This document shows, piece after piece, positions 26,686-36,020 of a DNA stretch of 64,000 nucleotides. Both the position numbers and the translations under genes were made by a program. The stretch comes from Brachybacterium fresconis. Lineage in GTDB: Bacteria > Actinomycetota > Actinomycetes > Actinomycetales > Dermabacteraceae. The first letter of the stretch is position 1; the number at the start of each line of letters is the position of its first letter. The notes under the pieces are model-generated. The model was given only the letters and a program-made list of their open reading frames with translations, searched no databases and had not been told where the DNA came from. Where the stretch lies: NCBI RefSeq assembly GCF_017876515.1, contig NZ_JAGIOC010000001.1, positions 4,464,001-4,528,000 on the forward strand, read 5' to 3'.

Positions 26686-28436
26686 GCACGCCCGAGCAGC
26701 ATCCGGGCTCCGCCCCGCCGGGCCCCGCTCCCGCAGACTCCGACCCGTCGGGCGCCGCCGCGCCGGACGCCGCCCCGTCGGATCCTGCCGCGCCGCCGAC
26801 TCCCCGCCGCCGCACCCACCCGATCACGCCGCTGGTGACCGGTTGGAAGATCGTCGTCGGCATCGTCGCGGTGATCTCCGCCCAGAACATCGCCCGGTTG
26901 GTCGAGGACTTCACCGTGACCCGCGCGCTGATCGGCGCCGGCGTGCTGGTCGCGGCGATCGTCGTCGCCATCGCGCTGTCCGGCATCAGCTGGTGGTTCA
27001 TGACCTATGCGGTCGACGACGACGGGGTCTCCCTGCACACCGGAATGATCAGCAAGTCCCGTCAGTACGCTCCCCGCGCCCGGATCGAGTCCGTCTCCGT
27101 CGAGCGCCCGCTGCTGGCGCGGGTGCTCGGACTGGCCAAGGTGCGGGTCGAGCTCGCCGGCGGCGGCGAGTCCTACCTCGACATCGAGTACATCCGCTCC
27201 GCCGACGCCGAGCGGCTGCGGCGCCGGATCCTCGGCATCGCCGCCCTCCCGGGGCCGGCCGCCGAGGGGGCGCCCCCCTCCCCCGGGGGAGCCGGTGCCG
27301 GGTCGGAGGCGGAGACCGGCAGCGGGGACGGGCAGCCGCTGGAGGAGCAGGCAGAGCGTGCCGGGACCGGCACGCTCGAGAACGTGCTCTATGACGGCGT
27401 GACCGACGGCGAGCTGATCGCGAAGATCCCCACGGGCCGTCTGGTGCGCTCGCTGCTGCGGGATCTCGGGTTCCTCCTCGGCACGATCATGAGCATCGTC
27501 GGCGTCGGCGTCGCGATCTCCCTCGCCCTCTGGCAGGACGGCTTCTCCTTCGCGGTGATCATCGCCCTGCTGCCCACGGCGATCACGATCCCGAAGTACG
27601 TCTTCGGACGGATCGAGTCCGGCTGGGGCTTCGTCTCCCGCCACACCGATCGCGGCCTGCGGATGCGCCGCGGCCTCGCGAACACCCGTACCGACAACAT
27701 CGCCTCGGGGCGCATCCAGCGCTTCGTGCTGCGTCGGCCGCTGCTGTGGCGCGGTCCCGCCTGGACCGCCGTGTCCGTGACCGTCTCCGGGATCGACGAC
27801 GCCGGGGAGAACGGCGCCGAGAACGTCCTGCCCGTCGGCACCCCGGACGAGCTGGGGGCCACGCTCGGCCACCTCGCGGTCCCGCTGGGGACGAGCGACG
27901 ACCTCGAGACGCTCGAGCACCTGCTCACGGCGCGGGCACGCGATATCGAGGGGCTGCGCACCCCGGTGCGGCCGTTCTGGATCGCCCGTCGCACCGAGGT
28001 CACCGTGCTGCTGCCAGGAGCGCTGATCCACCGCAGCGGACTGCTGGCCAGGACGGTCGCGATCATCCCGCGCGAGCGCGTCCAGGGGCTCACGCTCGAG
28101 GACGACCCGTTCGGCCGCCGGCTCGGGGTGCTCGACCTGGCTGTGGGCGTCGCAGGGGACACCGATGAGCGCCTCACGGGGCTCGCCCGCGAGGACGCCC
28201 GCGCCCTGCACGCGGTCCTGGCCCGCGACGCCCGCACGCTGCGACGCTACCGGGACCGCGAGCAGTGGCCCCAGCCCGCGCTGGGACGCCGAGCGCCCGG
28301 CGTCGCCGAGGTCGCCGCCATCGACCGCGGCGACAGCGGCGAGGGAGACGAGACCGCCGCGTTCCGGACGGTCGCGGTGGATGCCGCCGCCACCGCTGCT
28401 GATGAGCCCACGGATGCACCTCGGGAGGATCGATGA
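26682..28436 (+). CDS. Multi-PH-domain (bPH_2, YdbT-like) membrane protein
   Basis: The 584-residue partner of the preceding gene begins with a disordered Pro/Ala-rich tail (about 1-45). It then carries three bPH_2 units, each after a pair of membrane helices: VSLHTGMISKSRQYAPRARI near 125, the FVSRHTDRGLRMRRGL block near 325, and ALIHRSGLLARTVAIIPRER near 445. A Gly/Glu-rich linker (about 190-225) separates units one and two. This is the YdbT architecture. The GTG start at 26682 overlaps the upstream stop. Function is unknown beyond envelope association. Confidence 0.87.
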   Translation: MSTPEQHPGSAPPGPAPADSDPSGAAAPDAAPSDPAAPPTPRRRTHPITPLVTGWKIVVGIVAVISAQNIARLVEDFTVTRALIGAGVLVAAIVVAIALSGISWWFMTYAVDDDGVSLHTGMISKSRQYAPRARIESVSVERPLLARVLGLAKVRVELAGGGESYLDIEYIRSADAERLRRRILGIAALPGPAAEGAPPSPGGAGAGSEAETGSGDGQPLEEQAERAGTGTLENVLYDGVTDGELIAKIPTGRLVRSLLRDLGFLLGTIMSIVGVGVAISLALWQDGFSFAVIIALLPTAITIPKYVFGRIESGWGFVSRHTDRGLRMRRGLANTRTDNIASGRIQRFVLRRPLLWRGPAWTAVSVTVSGIDDAGENGAENVLPVGTPDELGATLGHLAVPLGTSDDLETLEHLLTARARDIEGLRTPVRPFWIARRTEVTVLLPGALIHRSGLLARTVAIIPRERVQGLTLEDDPFGRRLGVLDLAVGVAGDTDERLTGLAREDARALHAVLARDARTLRRYRDREQWPQPALGRRAPGVAEVAAIDRGDSGEGDETAAFRTVAVDAAATAADEPTDAPREDR

Positions 28437-29332
28437 GTACGCCCCGACTCGGCATCGGGGTGATCGGCGCCGGTCGCGTGGGCTCCGTCCTCGGTGCCGC
28501 CCTGCGCGCCGAGGGACACGCCATCACCGGTGCCTACGCCGTCTCGGACGCCTCCCGCGAACGCGCCGAGGACCTGCTGCCGGGTGTTCCGCTGCTGGAC
28601 GTGCCGGCGATCGTCGAACGCAGCGAGATGCTGCTGCTGGCCGTCCCCGACGACCAGCTGGGCCCGCTCGCCGCCGGCATCGCCGCCACCGGCCTGTCCC
28701 CGGGAGGACAGCTGGTCGTGCACACCTCCGGCCGTTACGGGACCCAGGTGCTCGACCCCTTGGCCCGGGCAGGCAGCGCCACCCTCGCCCTCCACCCCGC
28801 CATGACGTTCACCGGGACCCGCGCGGACCTGTCCCGGCTGATCGGCTGCCCGATGGCGATCACCGGTTCACCCACCTTCCTCCCGGTCGCCGGCGCCCTC
28901 GTCGTCGAGCTCGGGGGCGAGGCCGTGGTGCTGGCCGAGGGCGATCGTCCGCTCTACCACGCCTCCCTCGCCCACGCCGCGAACCACCTCGTGGTCCTCG
29001 TCGACCAGGCCCGCGAGGCCCTGGCGCGACTCGGGATCGAGGACCCCGGGGCGTACCTGCGCCCTTTGCTGGAGGCCGCCCTCGACGAGTCCCTGCGGCA
29101 CGGATCGCGGGCGCTCACCGGCCCCGTGATGCGCGGGGACGCCGGGACCGTGACCGCACACCTCGACGCCCTCGACGACCTCGATGCGACCGGGATCGAT
29201 GGGCGCCGCGGCGACACCAGCGACACCTACCGCGCTCTCGCGCGGGCCGCCCTGACCCGTGCGAGACTCCCGGAGGAGACCCGGGCGCAGATCCGGGAGC
29301 TGCTCGAGGACCCGCCGACGGAGGACGCATGA
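28433..29332 (+). CDS. Rossmann-fold DUF2520 protein (putative oxidoreductase)
   Basis: The 299-residue protein has an NAD(P)-binding N-terminus (GVIGAGRVGSVLGAAL, about 8-23) and a C-terminal helical DUF2520 domain from about 130 (HPAMTFTG, HASLAHAANHLVVLV). These proteins commonly precede panC in actinobacteria, as here. A ketopantoate-reductase-like role is a plausible inference from that link, but no substrate is proven. GGGAGG lies 4 nt before the ATG, which overlaps the previous stop (ATGA). Its own stop is within a duplicated ribosome-binding segment. Confidence 0.87.
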   Translation: MSTPRLGIGVIGAGRVGSVLGAALRAEGHAITGAYAVSDASRERAEDLLPGVPLLDVPAIVERSEMLLLAVPDDQLGPLAAGIAATGLSPGGQLVVHTSGRYGTQVLDPLARAGSATLALHPAMTFTGTRADLSRLIGCPMAITGSPTFLPVAGALVVELGGEAVVLAEGDRPLYHASLAHAANHLVVLVDQAREALARLGIEDPGAYLRPLLEAALDESLRHGSRALTGPVMRGDAGTVTAHLDALDDLDATGIDGRRGDTSDTYRALARAALTRARLPEETRAQIRELLEDPPTEDA

Positions 29333-29360
29333 CCCAGGACGAGGACGCATGATCCAGGAC
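29321..29360 (+). repeat. 20 bp tandem duplication of a Shine-Dalgarno/start segment creating a 7-codon minicistron
   Basis: Two adjacent 20 bp copies (29321-29340 and 29341-29360) differ at one base. Each holds GAGGACGC followed by ATGA. The first ATG (29329) overlaps the DUF2520 stop and reads MTQDEDA before stopping at the second ATGA, where panC starts (29349). Confidence 0.85.
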
Positions 29361-30266
29361 CACGATCAGGACCAGGGCCCCGGGTCCGATCGGCTCGCGC
29401 ATGCCCGGAGCGCGCGGGGCGAGCGCCCGACCACCACGCTGATCACCACGAAGGCGGAGCTGCGCGCCGCTCGGGCGGCGCTGGGCGGCACCGTCGCCGC
29501 GGTGTTCACCATGGGGGCCCTCCACGGCGGGCACCTGGCCCTGGTCCGGCGCGCCCGGGAGATCGCCGACCACGTGATCCTCACCGACTTCGTCAATCCG
29601 CTCCAGTTCGGGCCGGGGGAGGACTACGCGGCGTATCCGCGACCTCTCGCAGAGGACCTCGCCCTCGTCGACGGCCTGGTGGACCTCGTCTTCGCCCCGA
29701 GCGTCGAGGAGATGTACCCGGTGCTGCCCCCGACGGTCTCGGTGTCCGCGGGCCGGGCCGGCAGGGTGCTCGAGGGAGCGGCCCGCCCGGGCCATTTCGA
29801 CGGCGTGGTCACCGTCGTCGCGAAGCTGCTGCACCTGACGGCCCCGGATGTCACCGTGTTCGGCCGCAAGGACGCCCAACAGCTGGCGATCATCGGGCGC
29901 CTGACCGCCGACCTCGACCTGCCGGTGCGCATCGAACCGGTCGAGATCCAGCGCGAGCCGACGGGCCTGGCCCGTTCCAGCCGCAACGTCTACCTCACCG
30001 CAGCGGGCCGGGAGCAGGCGCTGGCCCTGTCCCGCACGATCGCGGCCGCACAGGCCGCAGCGCCATCGGTCGCGGCGATCCGTGCGGCGTTGGAGCGGGC
30101 ACTGGCCCGCGCCGAGATCGACTGGGCCTACGCCCTGGCTCTGGACCCCGCGACCCTCGAGGAGATCGCCGAGGACCACCGCGGCGAGGTGCTCGTGACC
30201 CTCGCCGGACGGGTCGAGGGCACCCGCCTGCTCGACGCCGCTGTGGTGGAGGCGACAGCACCCTGA
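29349..30266 (+). CDS. panC: Pantoate--beta-alanine ligase
   Basis: Makes pantothenate from pantoate and beta-alanine with ATP. The 305-residue protein has the HIGH-like nucleotide-binding motif [15 protein letters not shown] (about 55-69), [18 protein letters not shown], the KMSKS-like segment and the conserved [12 protein letters not shown] and [10 protein letters not shown] blocks. An N-terminal tail of about 30 polar residues is longer than usual. The start at 29349 is set by the second GAGGA of the duplicated ribosome-binding segment. lysS follows after 43 nt. Confidence 0.96.
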   Translation: MIQDHDQDQGPGSDRLAHARSARGERPTTTLITTKAELRAARAALGGTVAAVFTMGALHGGHLALVRRAREIADHVILTDFVNPLQFGPGEDYAAYPRPLAEDLALVDGLVDLVFAPSVEEMYPVLPPTVSVSAGRAGRVLEGAARPGHFDGVVTVVAKLLHLTAPDVTVFGRKDAQQLAIIGRLTADLDLPVRIEPVEIQREPTGLARSSRNVYLTAAGREQALALSRTIAAAQAAAPSVAAIRAALERALARAEIDWAYALALDPATLEEIAEDHRGEVLVTLAGRVEGTRLLDAAVVEATAP

Positions 30267-30309
30267 GCCGGCGGGCTCTCCGGCGGGCAGTGATGCGACA
30301 ATGGAGACC

Positions 30310-31818
30310 ATGAACGAGAACGCGCCTGCCTCCGACCCGACGGACACCTCCGACCAGGTCGCGGTCCGCAAGTCCAAGCGGGAGCGACTGCTGGAGCGCG
30401 GGGAGGAGGCCTACCCGGTCTCGGTCCCGGTGACGACGACGATCGCCGCGGTGCGCGAGGGATACGGACACCTCGAGGCCGGTCAGGAGACGGACGACCT
30501 CGTCGGCGTCGCCGGGCGCGTGGTGTTCCTGCGCAGCACCGGCAAGCTCGCCTTCGTCACGGTCCAGGACGGCGAGGGCCGACGCCTGCAGATCATGGCC
30601 TCCCTCGCGGTGCTCGGGGAGCAGCGTCTGGCCGATCTGAAGGCCGACGTCGACCTCGGCGACCACGTCTTCTTCCACGGCAGGGTGGGAGCCTCCCGCC
30701 GCGGCGAGCTGAGCGTGTTCGCCGATGCCTGGCAGATGGCCGCCAAGGCCGTCCGCCCGCTGCCGGTCCTGCACGCGGAGCTGTCCGAGGAATCGCAGGT
30801 CCGCCACCGCTACGTCGACCTCATCGTGCGCCAGCAGGCACGGGACACCGTGCGTCAGCGCGCCGAGGTGATGCACTCCCTGCGCACCTCTTTCCACGAC
30901 CGCGATTTCGTCGAGGTCGAGACGCCGATGCTGCAGGTGATCCCCTCGGGTGCCGCGGCACGTCCCTTCGTGACCCACATGAATGCCTTCGACCTGGACC
31001 TCTTCCTGCGGATCGCCCCTGAACTGTTCCTGAAGCGCGCGGCCGTCGGCGGTCTCGAGCGCGTCTTCGAGATCAACCGGAACTTCCGCAACGAGGGTGC
31101 TGATTCCACCCATTCCCCCGAGTTCGCGATGCTCGAGGCGTATCAGGCGTACGGAGATTACGACACGATCGGGGACCTGACCCGCATCCTCGTCCAAGAG
31201 GCGGCCGAGCGCGCCACCGGCTCCCAGGTGGTGACGCTGGCGGATGGCAGCGAATACGACTTCTCCGGACAATGGGCGAACATCACCGTCTATGGTTCCC
31301 TCTCCGAGTCGCTCGGTGAGGAGATCACCCCCGAGAGCGCCCCGCAGCATCTGCGTGAGATCGCCCGTTCGCTGGGTCTGGATCTCGATCACCCCAGGTT
31401 CGGTCACGGCAAGCTCGTCGAGGAGCTGTTCGAGAACCGCGTGGGCGATCACCTCTACGAGCCGACGTTCGTGCGGGACTTCCCCGTCGAGACCAGCCCG
31501 CTGGTGCGCGAGCACCGCTCGACCCCGGGCGTGGTCGAGAAGTGGGACCTATACGTGCGCGGTTTCGAACTGGGCACCGGGTACTCCGAGCTCGTCGACC
31601 CCGTCATCCAGCGTGAGCGCTTCGCCCAGCAGGCGGCTCTGGCCGCCCAGGGCGATGACGAGGCGATGCGCCTGGACGAGGACTTCCTCGAGGCCATGGA
31701 GTATGCGCTGCCGCCGACGGGTGGCATGGGCATGGGCCTGGACCGCCTGCTCATGGCGTTGACCGGGTTGGGGATCCGCGAGACGATCCTGTTCCCCCTC
31801 GTGAAGCCGGAGGCCTGA
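30310..31818 (+). CDS. lysS: Lysyl-tRNA synthetase (class II)
   Basis: Charges tRNA-Lys. The protein is about 502 residues with an N-terminal OB-fold (about 55-150; [21 protein letters not shown]) and a class II catalytic core. The core has motif 2 ([20 protein letters not shown]) and motif 3 ([16 protein letters not shown]) plus the LysS-specific C-terminal [15 protein letters not shown] 30310 has GACAAT 7 nt upstream and only a close GGAG, so a leaderless start is possible; ATG 30301 would add three residues. A small membrane-protein gene begins one base past its stop. Confidence 0.96.
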   Translation: MNENAPASDPTDTSDQVAVRKSKRERLLERGEEAYPVSVPVTTTIAAVREGYGHLEAGQETDDLVGVAGRVVFLRSTGKLAFVTVQDGEGRRLQIMASLAVLGEQRLADLKADVDLGDHVFFHGRVGASRRGELSVFADAWQMAAKAVRPLPVLHAELSEESQVRHRYVDLIVRQQARDTVRQRAEVMHSLRTSFHDRDFVEVETPMLQVIPSGAAARPFVTHMNAFDLDLFLRIAPELFLKRAAVGGLERVFEINRNFRNEGADSTHSPEFAMLEAYQAYGDYDTIGDLTRILVQEAAERATGSQVVTLADGSEYDFSGQWANITVYGSLSESLGEEITPESAPQHLREIARSLGLDLDHPRFGHGKLVEELFENRVGDHLYEPTFVRDFPVETSPLVREHRSTPGVVEKWDLYVRGFELGTGYSELVDPVIQRERFAQQAALAAQGDDEAMRLDEDFLEAMEYALPPTGGMGMGLDRLLMALTGLGIRETILFPLVKPEA

Positions 31819-31819
31819 G

Positions 31820-31987
31820 ATGGACAGCGGATTCTGGTACGAAGCAGGTTCTCTGCTCCCGTCGATCGGGGTGGGCCTGTTGTTCTGGTTCGTGATGCGT
31901 GCCATTCTGCGCTCCGATCGACGGGAACGCGAGGCCCAGCGTCAGGCCGATCAAGATTACCGGGAACTGCACGACTCGGATGAATAG
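31820..31987 (+). CDS. Small single-helix membrane protein, 55 residues
   Basis: The ATG at 31820 begins one base after the lysS TGA and runs to TAG at 31987. The product has one membrane helix (about 10-30, LLPSIGVGLLFWFVMRAIL) and a charged, coiled C-terminal tail (RSDRREREAQRQADQDYREL). Such a small protein directly after lysS is a recurring actinobacterial arrangement. The coupling to lysS and the codon use support it as a real gene. Function is unknown. Confidence 0.75.
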   Translation: MDSGFWYEAGSLLPSIGVGLLFWFVMRAILRSDRREREAQRQADQDYRELHDSDE

Positions 31988-32020
31988 CGTCACCGTGCTT
32001 CCACATTCCTGAGGTTCGGA

Positions 32021-32049
32021 TTGATATCTGACCGTTACTCGTTGATACT
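32021..32049 (+). promoter_or_regulatory. lsr2 promoter
   Basis: TTGATA (32021-32026) and GATACT (32044-32049) are separated by exactly 17 nt, a near-consensus primary sigma promoter. The predicted start is about 60 nt upstream of the lsr2 ATG. Confidence 0.7.
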
Positions 32050-32117
32050 GGATCACGCCGACGGCGCCGCACGGCTTCGTCGGCCCTGAATACCCACATC
32101 AGCGAGGGAGAACCCCT

Positions 32118-32447
32118 ATGGCACGGAAGACTTACGTGGAGCTCGTCGACGATCTCGACGGCGGTACTGCCGCGGAGACCGTGAGCTTCGCCGTCGACGG
32201 CGTCGCCTATGAGATCGATCTGTCCGAGGACAATGCCCGCAAGCTCCGCGAGGAGCTCGACGGCTGGGTCGCGAAGGCCCGCCGCGTCGGCGGCCGCCGC
32301 AGCCGTGGCACGGGATCGCGCGGAGGCAGCTCGAACGACTCCGCGCGGATCCGCGAGTGGGCCCGCTCGGCCGGCTACGAGGTCCCCGACCGCGGGCGCA
32401 TCTCGGGCACGATCCGCAAGGCTTACGAGGAGGCGCACGCGAACTGA
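32118..32447 (+). CDS. lsr2: Lsr2 nucleoid-associated protein / xenogeneic silencer
   Basis: The 109-residue protein has an N-terminal dimerisation domain (about 1-60; VELVDDLDGGTAAETVSFAVDG, shown in part, and YEIDLSEDNARKLREEL) and a C-terminal DNA-binding domain (about 72-109) with the AT-hook-like RGR in VPDRGRISGTIRKAYEEAH. Lsr2 binds AT-rich DNA, often horizontally acquired. It has its own good promoter and a GGGAG upstream of the ATG. A hairpin terminator follows about 40 nt past the stop. It is a diagnostic marker of actinobacteria. Confidence 0.97.
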   Translation: MARKTYVELVDDLDGGTAAETVSFAVDGVAYEIDLSEDNARKLREELDGWVAKARRVGGRRSRGTGSRGGSSNDSARIREWARSAGYEVPDRGRISGTIRKAYEEAHAN

Positions 32448-32485
32448 TCGCGTCCCCCTCATCCGGGGATCCATCCCCGATCGTC

Positions 32486-32521
32486 CGAGAGCCCGTCGCC
32501 GATGCCGGTGACGGGCTCTCG
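32486..32521 (+). terminator. lsr2 terminator hairpin
   Basis: A perfect 12 bp stem (32486-32497, 32510-32521) with a 12 nt loop. A smaller hairpin (CGGGGA/TCCCCG, 32464-32479) precedes it. Confidence 0.75.
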
Positions 32522-32529
32522 TCGTGTTC

Positions 32530-32565
32530 GAGGTGTCCGGGGTGTCCGAGGTGTCCGGGGTGTCC
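32530..32565. repeat. Four tandem 9 bp units downstream of lsr2
   Basis: The unit GRGGTGTCC (R alternating A, G, A, G) occurs four times, in effect an 18 bp unit twice. It lies between the lsr2 terminator and the 3' end of the epimerase gene. Confidence 0.8.
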
Positions 32566-32609
32566 GGCCGGCGGTGGCGGCTGAGCCGCCGGTCAGCGTG
32601 GGGCAGCGG

Positions 32610-33566
32610 TCACCAGCCCCGGATCGACCAGCCGGCGCTGCTCTCTGCGCCGGGTGCCAGGGACACCACGTCGATCCCGCTGCGGAACGCATCGGGCGGG
32701 CAGGTCATCGGTTCGACGGCGAGGCCGAGACGATCGTTCTCCGGCTCCGGACGATCTCCGGTGTGCACCTGCAGCCAGCCGCATTCCTGCCCGGCGCTGA
32801 GCGCCACCCCGGTGCCGCCGGGGGCGGTCACCGTGACCGACAGCCGACCGGCCTCGTCCCGGCCCAGATCGGTGAAGGCATGATCGATGAACGTCTCACC
32901 GATCACCCGGGGCTCGCGGAAGTCGAAGGCGCTGCCGGGGGCGATGGGCTCGGTGCCCGTCGGCAGCAGGCGATCCTCGGTGACGGTGAGCACCGTCCCC
33001 GCAGTGACCTGCAGGGACCACGTGTCCAGAGCCTCCGGTCCCGCCACCAGGTACGGGTGCGGGCACACGCCGTACGGGGCGTCCTGGCCGCCGAGGTTGC
33101 GGGCGGTGACCGTGGTGGTGAGCCCCTCGTGGGGATCCAGGGCGTGCTGGACGGTCAGCAGCAGGTGGAAGGGGTACCCGGGGGAGGGGAACAGCTCGGT
33201 GCGCAGCACGATCGCGTCCTCGGCGACCGTGACCGGGGTGAAGGACTGGAAGGAGACCAGCCCGTGCAGGGCGTTCCCGCGCTCGGGCTCGTTCAGCGCC
33301 GTCCGGATCTGCTGCCCGCCCCAGGTGTAGGCGCCGTCACCGATCCGGTTCGGCCACGGCGCGACGACCGCGCCGCGGTAGAACTGCATCGGCCCCTGCT
33401 CGGGATTGCGCACGAGCAGGTCCCGTCCGCCGACGGTGAGGGACTCGAGGATCGCGCCGACCGAGGAGACCTCCGCCCGGTAGGTCCCGGCGCCGAGGGT
33501 GTACAGGTCTCCGCGGTCCCGGACGTCGGCGACGCCCGTCCCCTGGGTGCTCTCGCTGGGGCTCAT
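32610..33566 (-). CDS. Aldose 1-epimerase family protein (mutarotase)
   Basis: The 318-residue GalM-fold protein has the substrate-loop motif WPNRIGDGAYTWGG (about 80-95), GNALHGLV (first catalytic-type His), GVCPHPYLV (second His) and VEPMTCPPDAF carrying the C-terminal Glu region. It interconverts sugar anomers. Its ATG overlaps the lutC stop by 4 bp (ATGA), so it is the last gene of the lut operon, an unusual partner for lactate oxidation. Given the fucosidase genes nearby, fucose is a candidate substrate; this is inference. Confidence 0.9.
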   Translation of the reverse strand: MSPSESTQGTGVADVRDRGDLYTLGAGTYRAEVSSVGAILESLTVGGRDLLVRNPEQGPMQFYRGAVVAPWPNRIGDGAYTWGGQQIRTALNEPERGNALHGLVSFQSFTPVTVAEDAIVLRTELFPSPGYPFHLLLTVQHALDPHEGLTTTVTARNLGGQDAPYGVCPHPYLVAGPEALDTWSLQVTAGTVLTVTEDRLLPTGTEPIAPGSAFDFREPRVIGETFIDHAFTDLGRDEAGRLSVTVTAPGGTGVALSAGQECGWLQVHTGDRPEPENDRLGLAVEPMTCPPDAFRSGIDVVSLAPGAESSAGWSIRGW

Positions 33567-34372
33567 GCTGTCCTCTCCTGGTGCTGGTCGTGCTGGTCGT
33601 GCTGGTCGTGCTGGTCTTGGTGGTCGTGCTGGTCGTGCTGTGGGGTCGAGGGCTCCGGCGGGTCCTCGGGCTCGTCGGCGGGTTCGAGGAGAACCACCTC
33701 GAGCCGTCGCGGACCGTGCACCCCCTCGACACGGCTGAGCTCGATGTCGCTGGTGGCGCTCGGCCCGGAGATCATGGTCCAGGGAGCGCCCGGGTCGGTG
33801 TCCATGCGCTCGATGGCCTTGGGGACGCCGAGGACCACCTGCTCGGCGTCGACCACCACCACATGGCGGTCGGGCACCAGCGAGATCGCCCGTCGGCCCC
33901 CGAGCTCGTCGCCGCGCAGGACGATCGTGCCGGTCGCGGCGATGGCGGTGTGGCAGCCGGTCAGGACCGCGTCGATTGCATCGAGCTGCCGGGGCCCGGC
34001 CGTGCCGTCGTCCCGCGTCACCGGGAGCTCCAGCCCGTCCGTCCACGACGTGGGGACCCCGGGCGATGCGATGACGCTGCGGGCGTCGCCGAGCGCCTCG
34101 GCGACGGCCGCAGGAAGCTCGGCGGCCGTGGTGCGGTGGACGACGGCGGTGTAGTCCTCCAGACGTCGCACCAGCACGTCGCGCATCTTCGCCGGATCCG
34201 TCGTGACCTCCGGCTTGCCATCGGCGCGCTGATAGGTGCGGGGGACGTCCTCCGCCTCGGTGACCTGGTCGCGGCGCGGCGCCGCCAGCGCCGTGCGCAC
34301 CCGGGCCAGGATCTCGTCCTTCGCGCTCAGCCCGGGGGTGCGGGCGGGACGCTGGTCGTCCCAGTCGTTCAT
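33563..34372 (-). CDS. lutC: Lactate utilisation protein LutC (LUD domain)
   Basis: The 269-residue LUD-domain protein is part of the LutABC L-lactate oxidation complex. Typical LutC segments are the N-terminal AKDEILARVRTAL, the core TAIAATGTIVL, PDRHVVVV and the C-terminal ISGPSATSDIELSRVEGVHGPR. After the domain (about residue 240) the protein ends in a His/Asp/Gln-rich tail made of HDQ-type repeats, encoded by a 9 bp microsatellite. The ATG overlaps the lutB stop by 4 bp and its stop overlaps the epimerase ATG. Confidence 0.95.
   Translation of the reverse strand: MNDWDDQRPARTPGLSAKDEILARVRTALAAPRRDQVTEAEDVPRTYQRADGKPEVTTDPAKMRDVLVRRLEDYTAVVHRTTAAELPAAVAEALGDARSVIASPGVPTSWTDGLELPVTRDDGTAGPRQLDAIDAVLTGCHTAIAATGTIVLRGDELGGRRAISLVPDRHVVVVDAEQVVLGVPKAIERMDTDPGAPWTMISGPSATSDIELSRVEGVHGPRRLEVVLLEPADEPEDPPEPSTPQHDQHDHQDQHDQHDQHDQHQERTA
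33583..33640. repeat. 9 bp microsatellite encoding the LutC HDQ tail
   Basis: The plus-strand unit GCTGGTCGT (coding CACGACCAG-type triplets on the minus strand) recurs about six times with two variants. The 9 bp unit keeps the frame when copy number changes. Confidence 0.85.
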
Positions 34373-35922
34373 GCCTGCTCCTCGCCCCGCGGGCCGTCCC
34401 CGCCGGCGTCGTGGGAGCGGTCCTTCTCCCGGGCGTCCCACCAGCTGCGGAACGAGGGCCCCGGCTTGGGCAGATCCCGGTGGTCGGTCCACCCCGGCAC
34501 CAGGGGGACGATCCCCGGCAGCTTGCCGATGTTCGCACCGGGCAGGAGCTTGGTCAGCGGACCGGCCGAGCGCACGGCCTTGTCGTAGGCGGCCGGGGAG
34601 GACATCAGCGAGCTCGCCCCCTTCATGGTGATGTCCCATCTGCTGCGGAACTGTCCGCGGGTGTCGCGGCGCCCGTCGACGTCCTCGGCGCGCAGGTGCA
34701 CCAGGATCTTGGGGATGTCGATCTTGACCGGGCACACGTCGTAGCAGGCACCGCAGAGGCTCGAGGCGTAGGGCAGCGACGTGCTGGGATCGTCCGGGCC
34801 GTTCATCCCCGTCATCTGCGGCGAGAGGATGGCGCCGATGGGGCCGGGGTAGGTCGATCCGTAGGCGTGCCCGCCCGTCCGGGCATAGACGGGGCACACG
34901 TTCAGGCAGGCGGAGCAGCGGATGCAGTGCAGGGCGCTGCGCCCCTCGGGGTCCTCCAGCACCGCGCTGCGCCCGTTGTCCAGCAGCACCAGATGGAACT
35001 CCTCGGGACCGTCCCCCTCGGTCACCCCTGTGAACAAGGTGGTGTAGGGGTTCATCCGCTCCCCGGTCGAGGAGCGCGGCAGCAGCTGCAGGAACACCTC
35101 GAGATCCTCGAAGGTGGGCACGATCTTCTCGATCCCCACCACGGAGATGAGGGTCTTGGGCAGGGTGAGGCACATACGGCCGTTGCCCTCGGACTCCACG
35201 ACCACCATCGTGCCGGTCTCGGCGACGGCGAAGTTCGCCCCGGAGATCGCGACCGAGCCCGGCATGTCCAGGAACTTCTCGCGCAGGAAGCGTCGGGAGG
35301 CCTCGGCGAGCTCGCCCGGGTCGTCGGTGATCGACTCATCCAGATCGGGCATCGCCGCGAGGAAGATCTCCCGGATCTCGGCGCGGTTGCGGTGGATCGC
35401 CGGGACCAGGATGTGGCTGGGGGTGTCGTCGGCCAGCTGCACGATGAGCTCGGCGAGATCGGATTCCACGGCGCGGATGCCGGCGTGGGCGAGAGTCTCG
35501 TTCAGGCCGATCTCCTGGGTGGCCATCGACTTGACCTTGAGCACCTCCTCGGCGCCGCGCTCGAGGGCGAGGCGAGCGACGATCTCCCCGGCCTCCTCGG
35601 CGTCGCGGGCCCAGTGCACCACGCCCCCGGCTGCGGTCACCGACTCCTCGAGTTGCTCGAGCAGCTCCGGGAGGTGATCGGTGACCTGCCACTTCAGGGC
35701 GCTTCCGGCGTTGCGCAGCTTCTGCCAGTCGCGCACCTCGCGCACCGCCGAGGCGCGTTTGGACTGGATGGTGGCGGTGGCCGTGCGGAGGTTCTCCCGC
35801 TGCGTCGCATCGCCCAGCTCGTCCCGTGCCGCCTCGGGGAAGGAGCGCGTCCCGAGCAGGTTCGAGGACGGCGAGGCGTGCTGAGGACGCACGGACGGGA
35901 TGCCGAGATCGATCGTGTTCAT
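34369..35922 (-). CDS. lutB: Lactate utilisation iron-sulfur protein LutB
   Basis: The 517-residue protein has an N-terminal LUD domain (about 40-300) and a ferredoxin-type C-terminal part binding two [4Fe-4S] clusters. The ligands are in CIRCSACLNVCPV (about 327-340) and CGACYDVCPV (about 387-397), followed by the LutB C-terminal DUF3390-like region. It transfers electrons in L-lactate oxidation to pyruvate. GGAGGAG lies upstream of the ATG at 35922. A 124 nt gap with a long hairpin separates it from lutA, unlike the 4 bp overlaps further down. Confidence 0.96.
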   Translation of the reverse strand: MNTIDLGIPSVRPQHASPSSNLLGTRSFPEAARDELGDATQRENLRTATATIQSKRASAVREVRDWQKLRNAGSALKWQVTDHLPELLEQLEESVTAAGGVVHWARDAEEAGEIVARLALERGAEEVLKVKSMATQEIGLNETLAHAGIRAVESDLAELIVQLADDTPSHILVPAIHRNRAEIREIFLAAMPDLDESITDDPGELAEASRRFLREKFLDMPGSVAISGANFAVAETGTMVVVESEGNGRMCLTLPKTLISVVGIEKIVPTFEDLEVFLQLLPRSSTGERMNPYTTLFTGVTEGDGPEEFHLVLLDNGRSAVLEDPEGRSALHCIRCSACLNVCPVYARTGGHAYGSTYPGPIGAILSPQMTGMNGPDDPSTSLPYASSLCGACYDVCPVKIDIPKILVHLRAEDVDGRRDTRGQFRSRWDITMKGASSLMSSPAAYDKAVRSAGPLTKLLPGANIGKLPGIVPLVPGWTDHRDLPKPGPSFRSWWDAREKDRSHDAGGDGPRGEEQA

Positions 35923-35972
35923 GCGGTCGTCTCCTCCCGCTCGGTCCTCGCAGTTCGTCGACCGACGGTGAC

Positions 35973-36020
35973 TTCTGCGGTGTCGTGGCCATGGAGCGCT
36001 GTGGCAACGACACTGCAGAA
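35973..36020 (-). promoter_or_regulatory. Long imperfect hairpin in the lutA-lutB gap
   Basis: Arms 35973-35986 and 36007-36020 pair over 14 bp with one mismatch, and the loop holds a further GCCA/TGGC stem. It may be an attenuator, RNA-processing site or a dyad operator for a LutR/LldR-type regulator. Confidence 0.5.
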
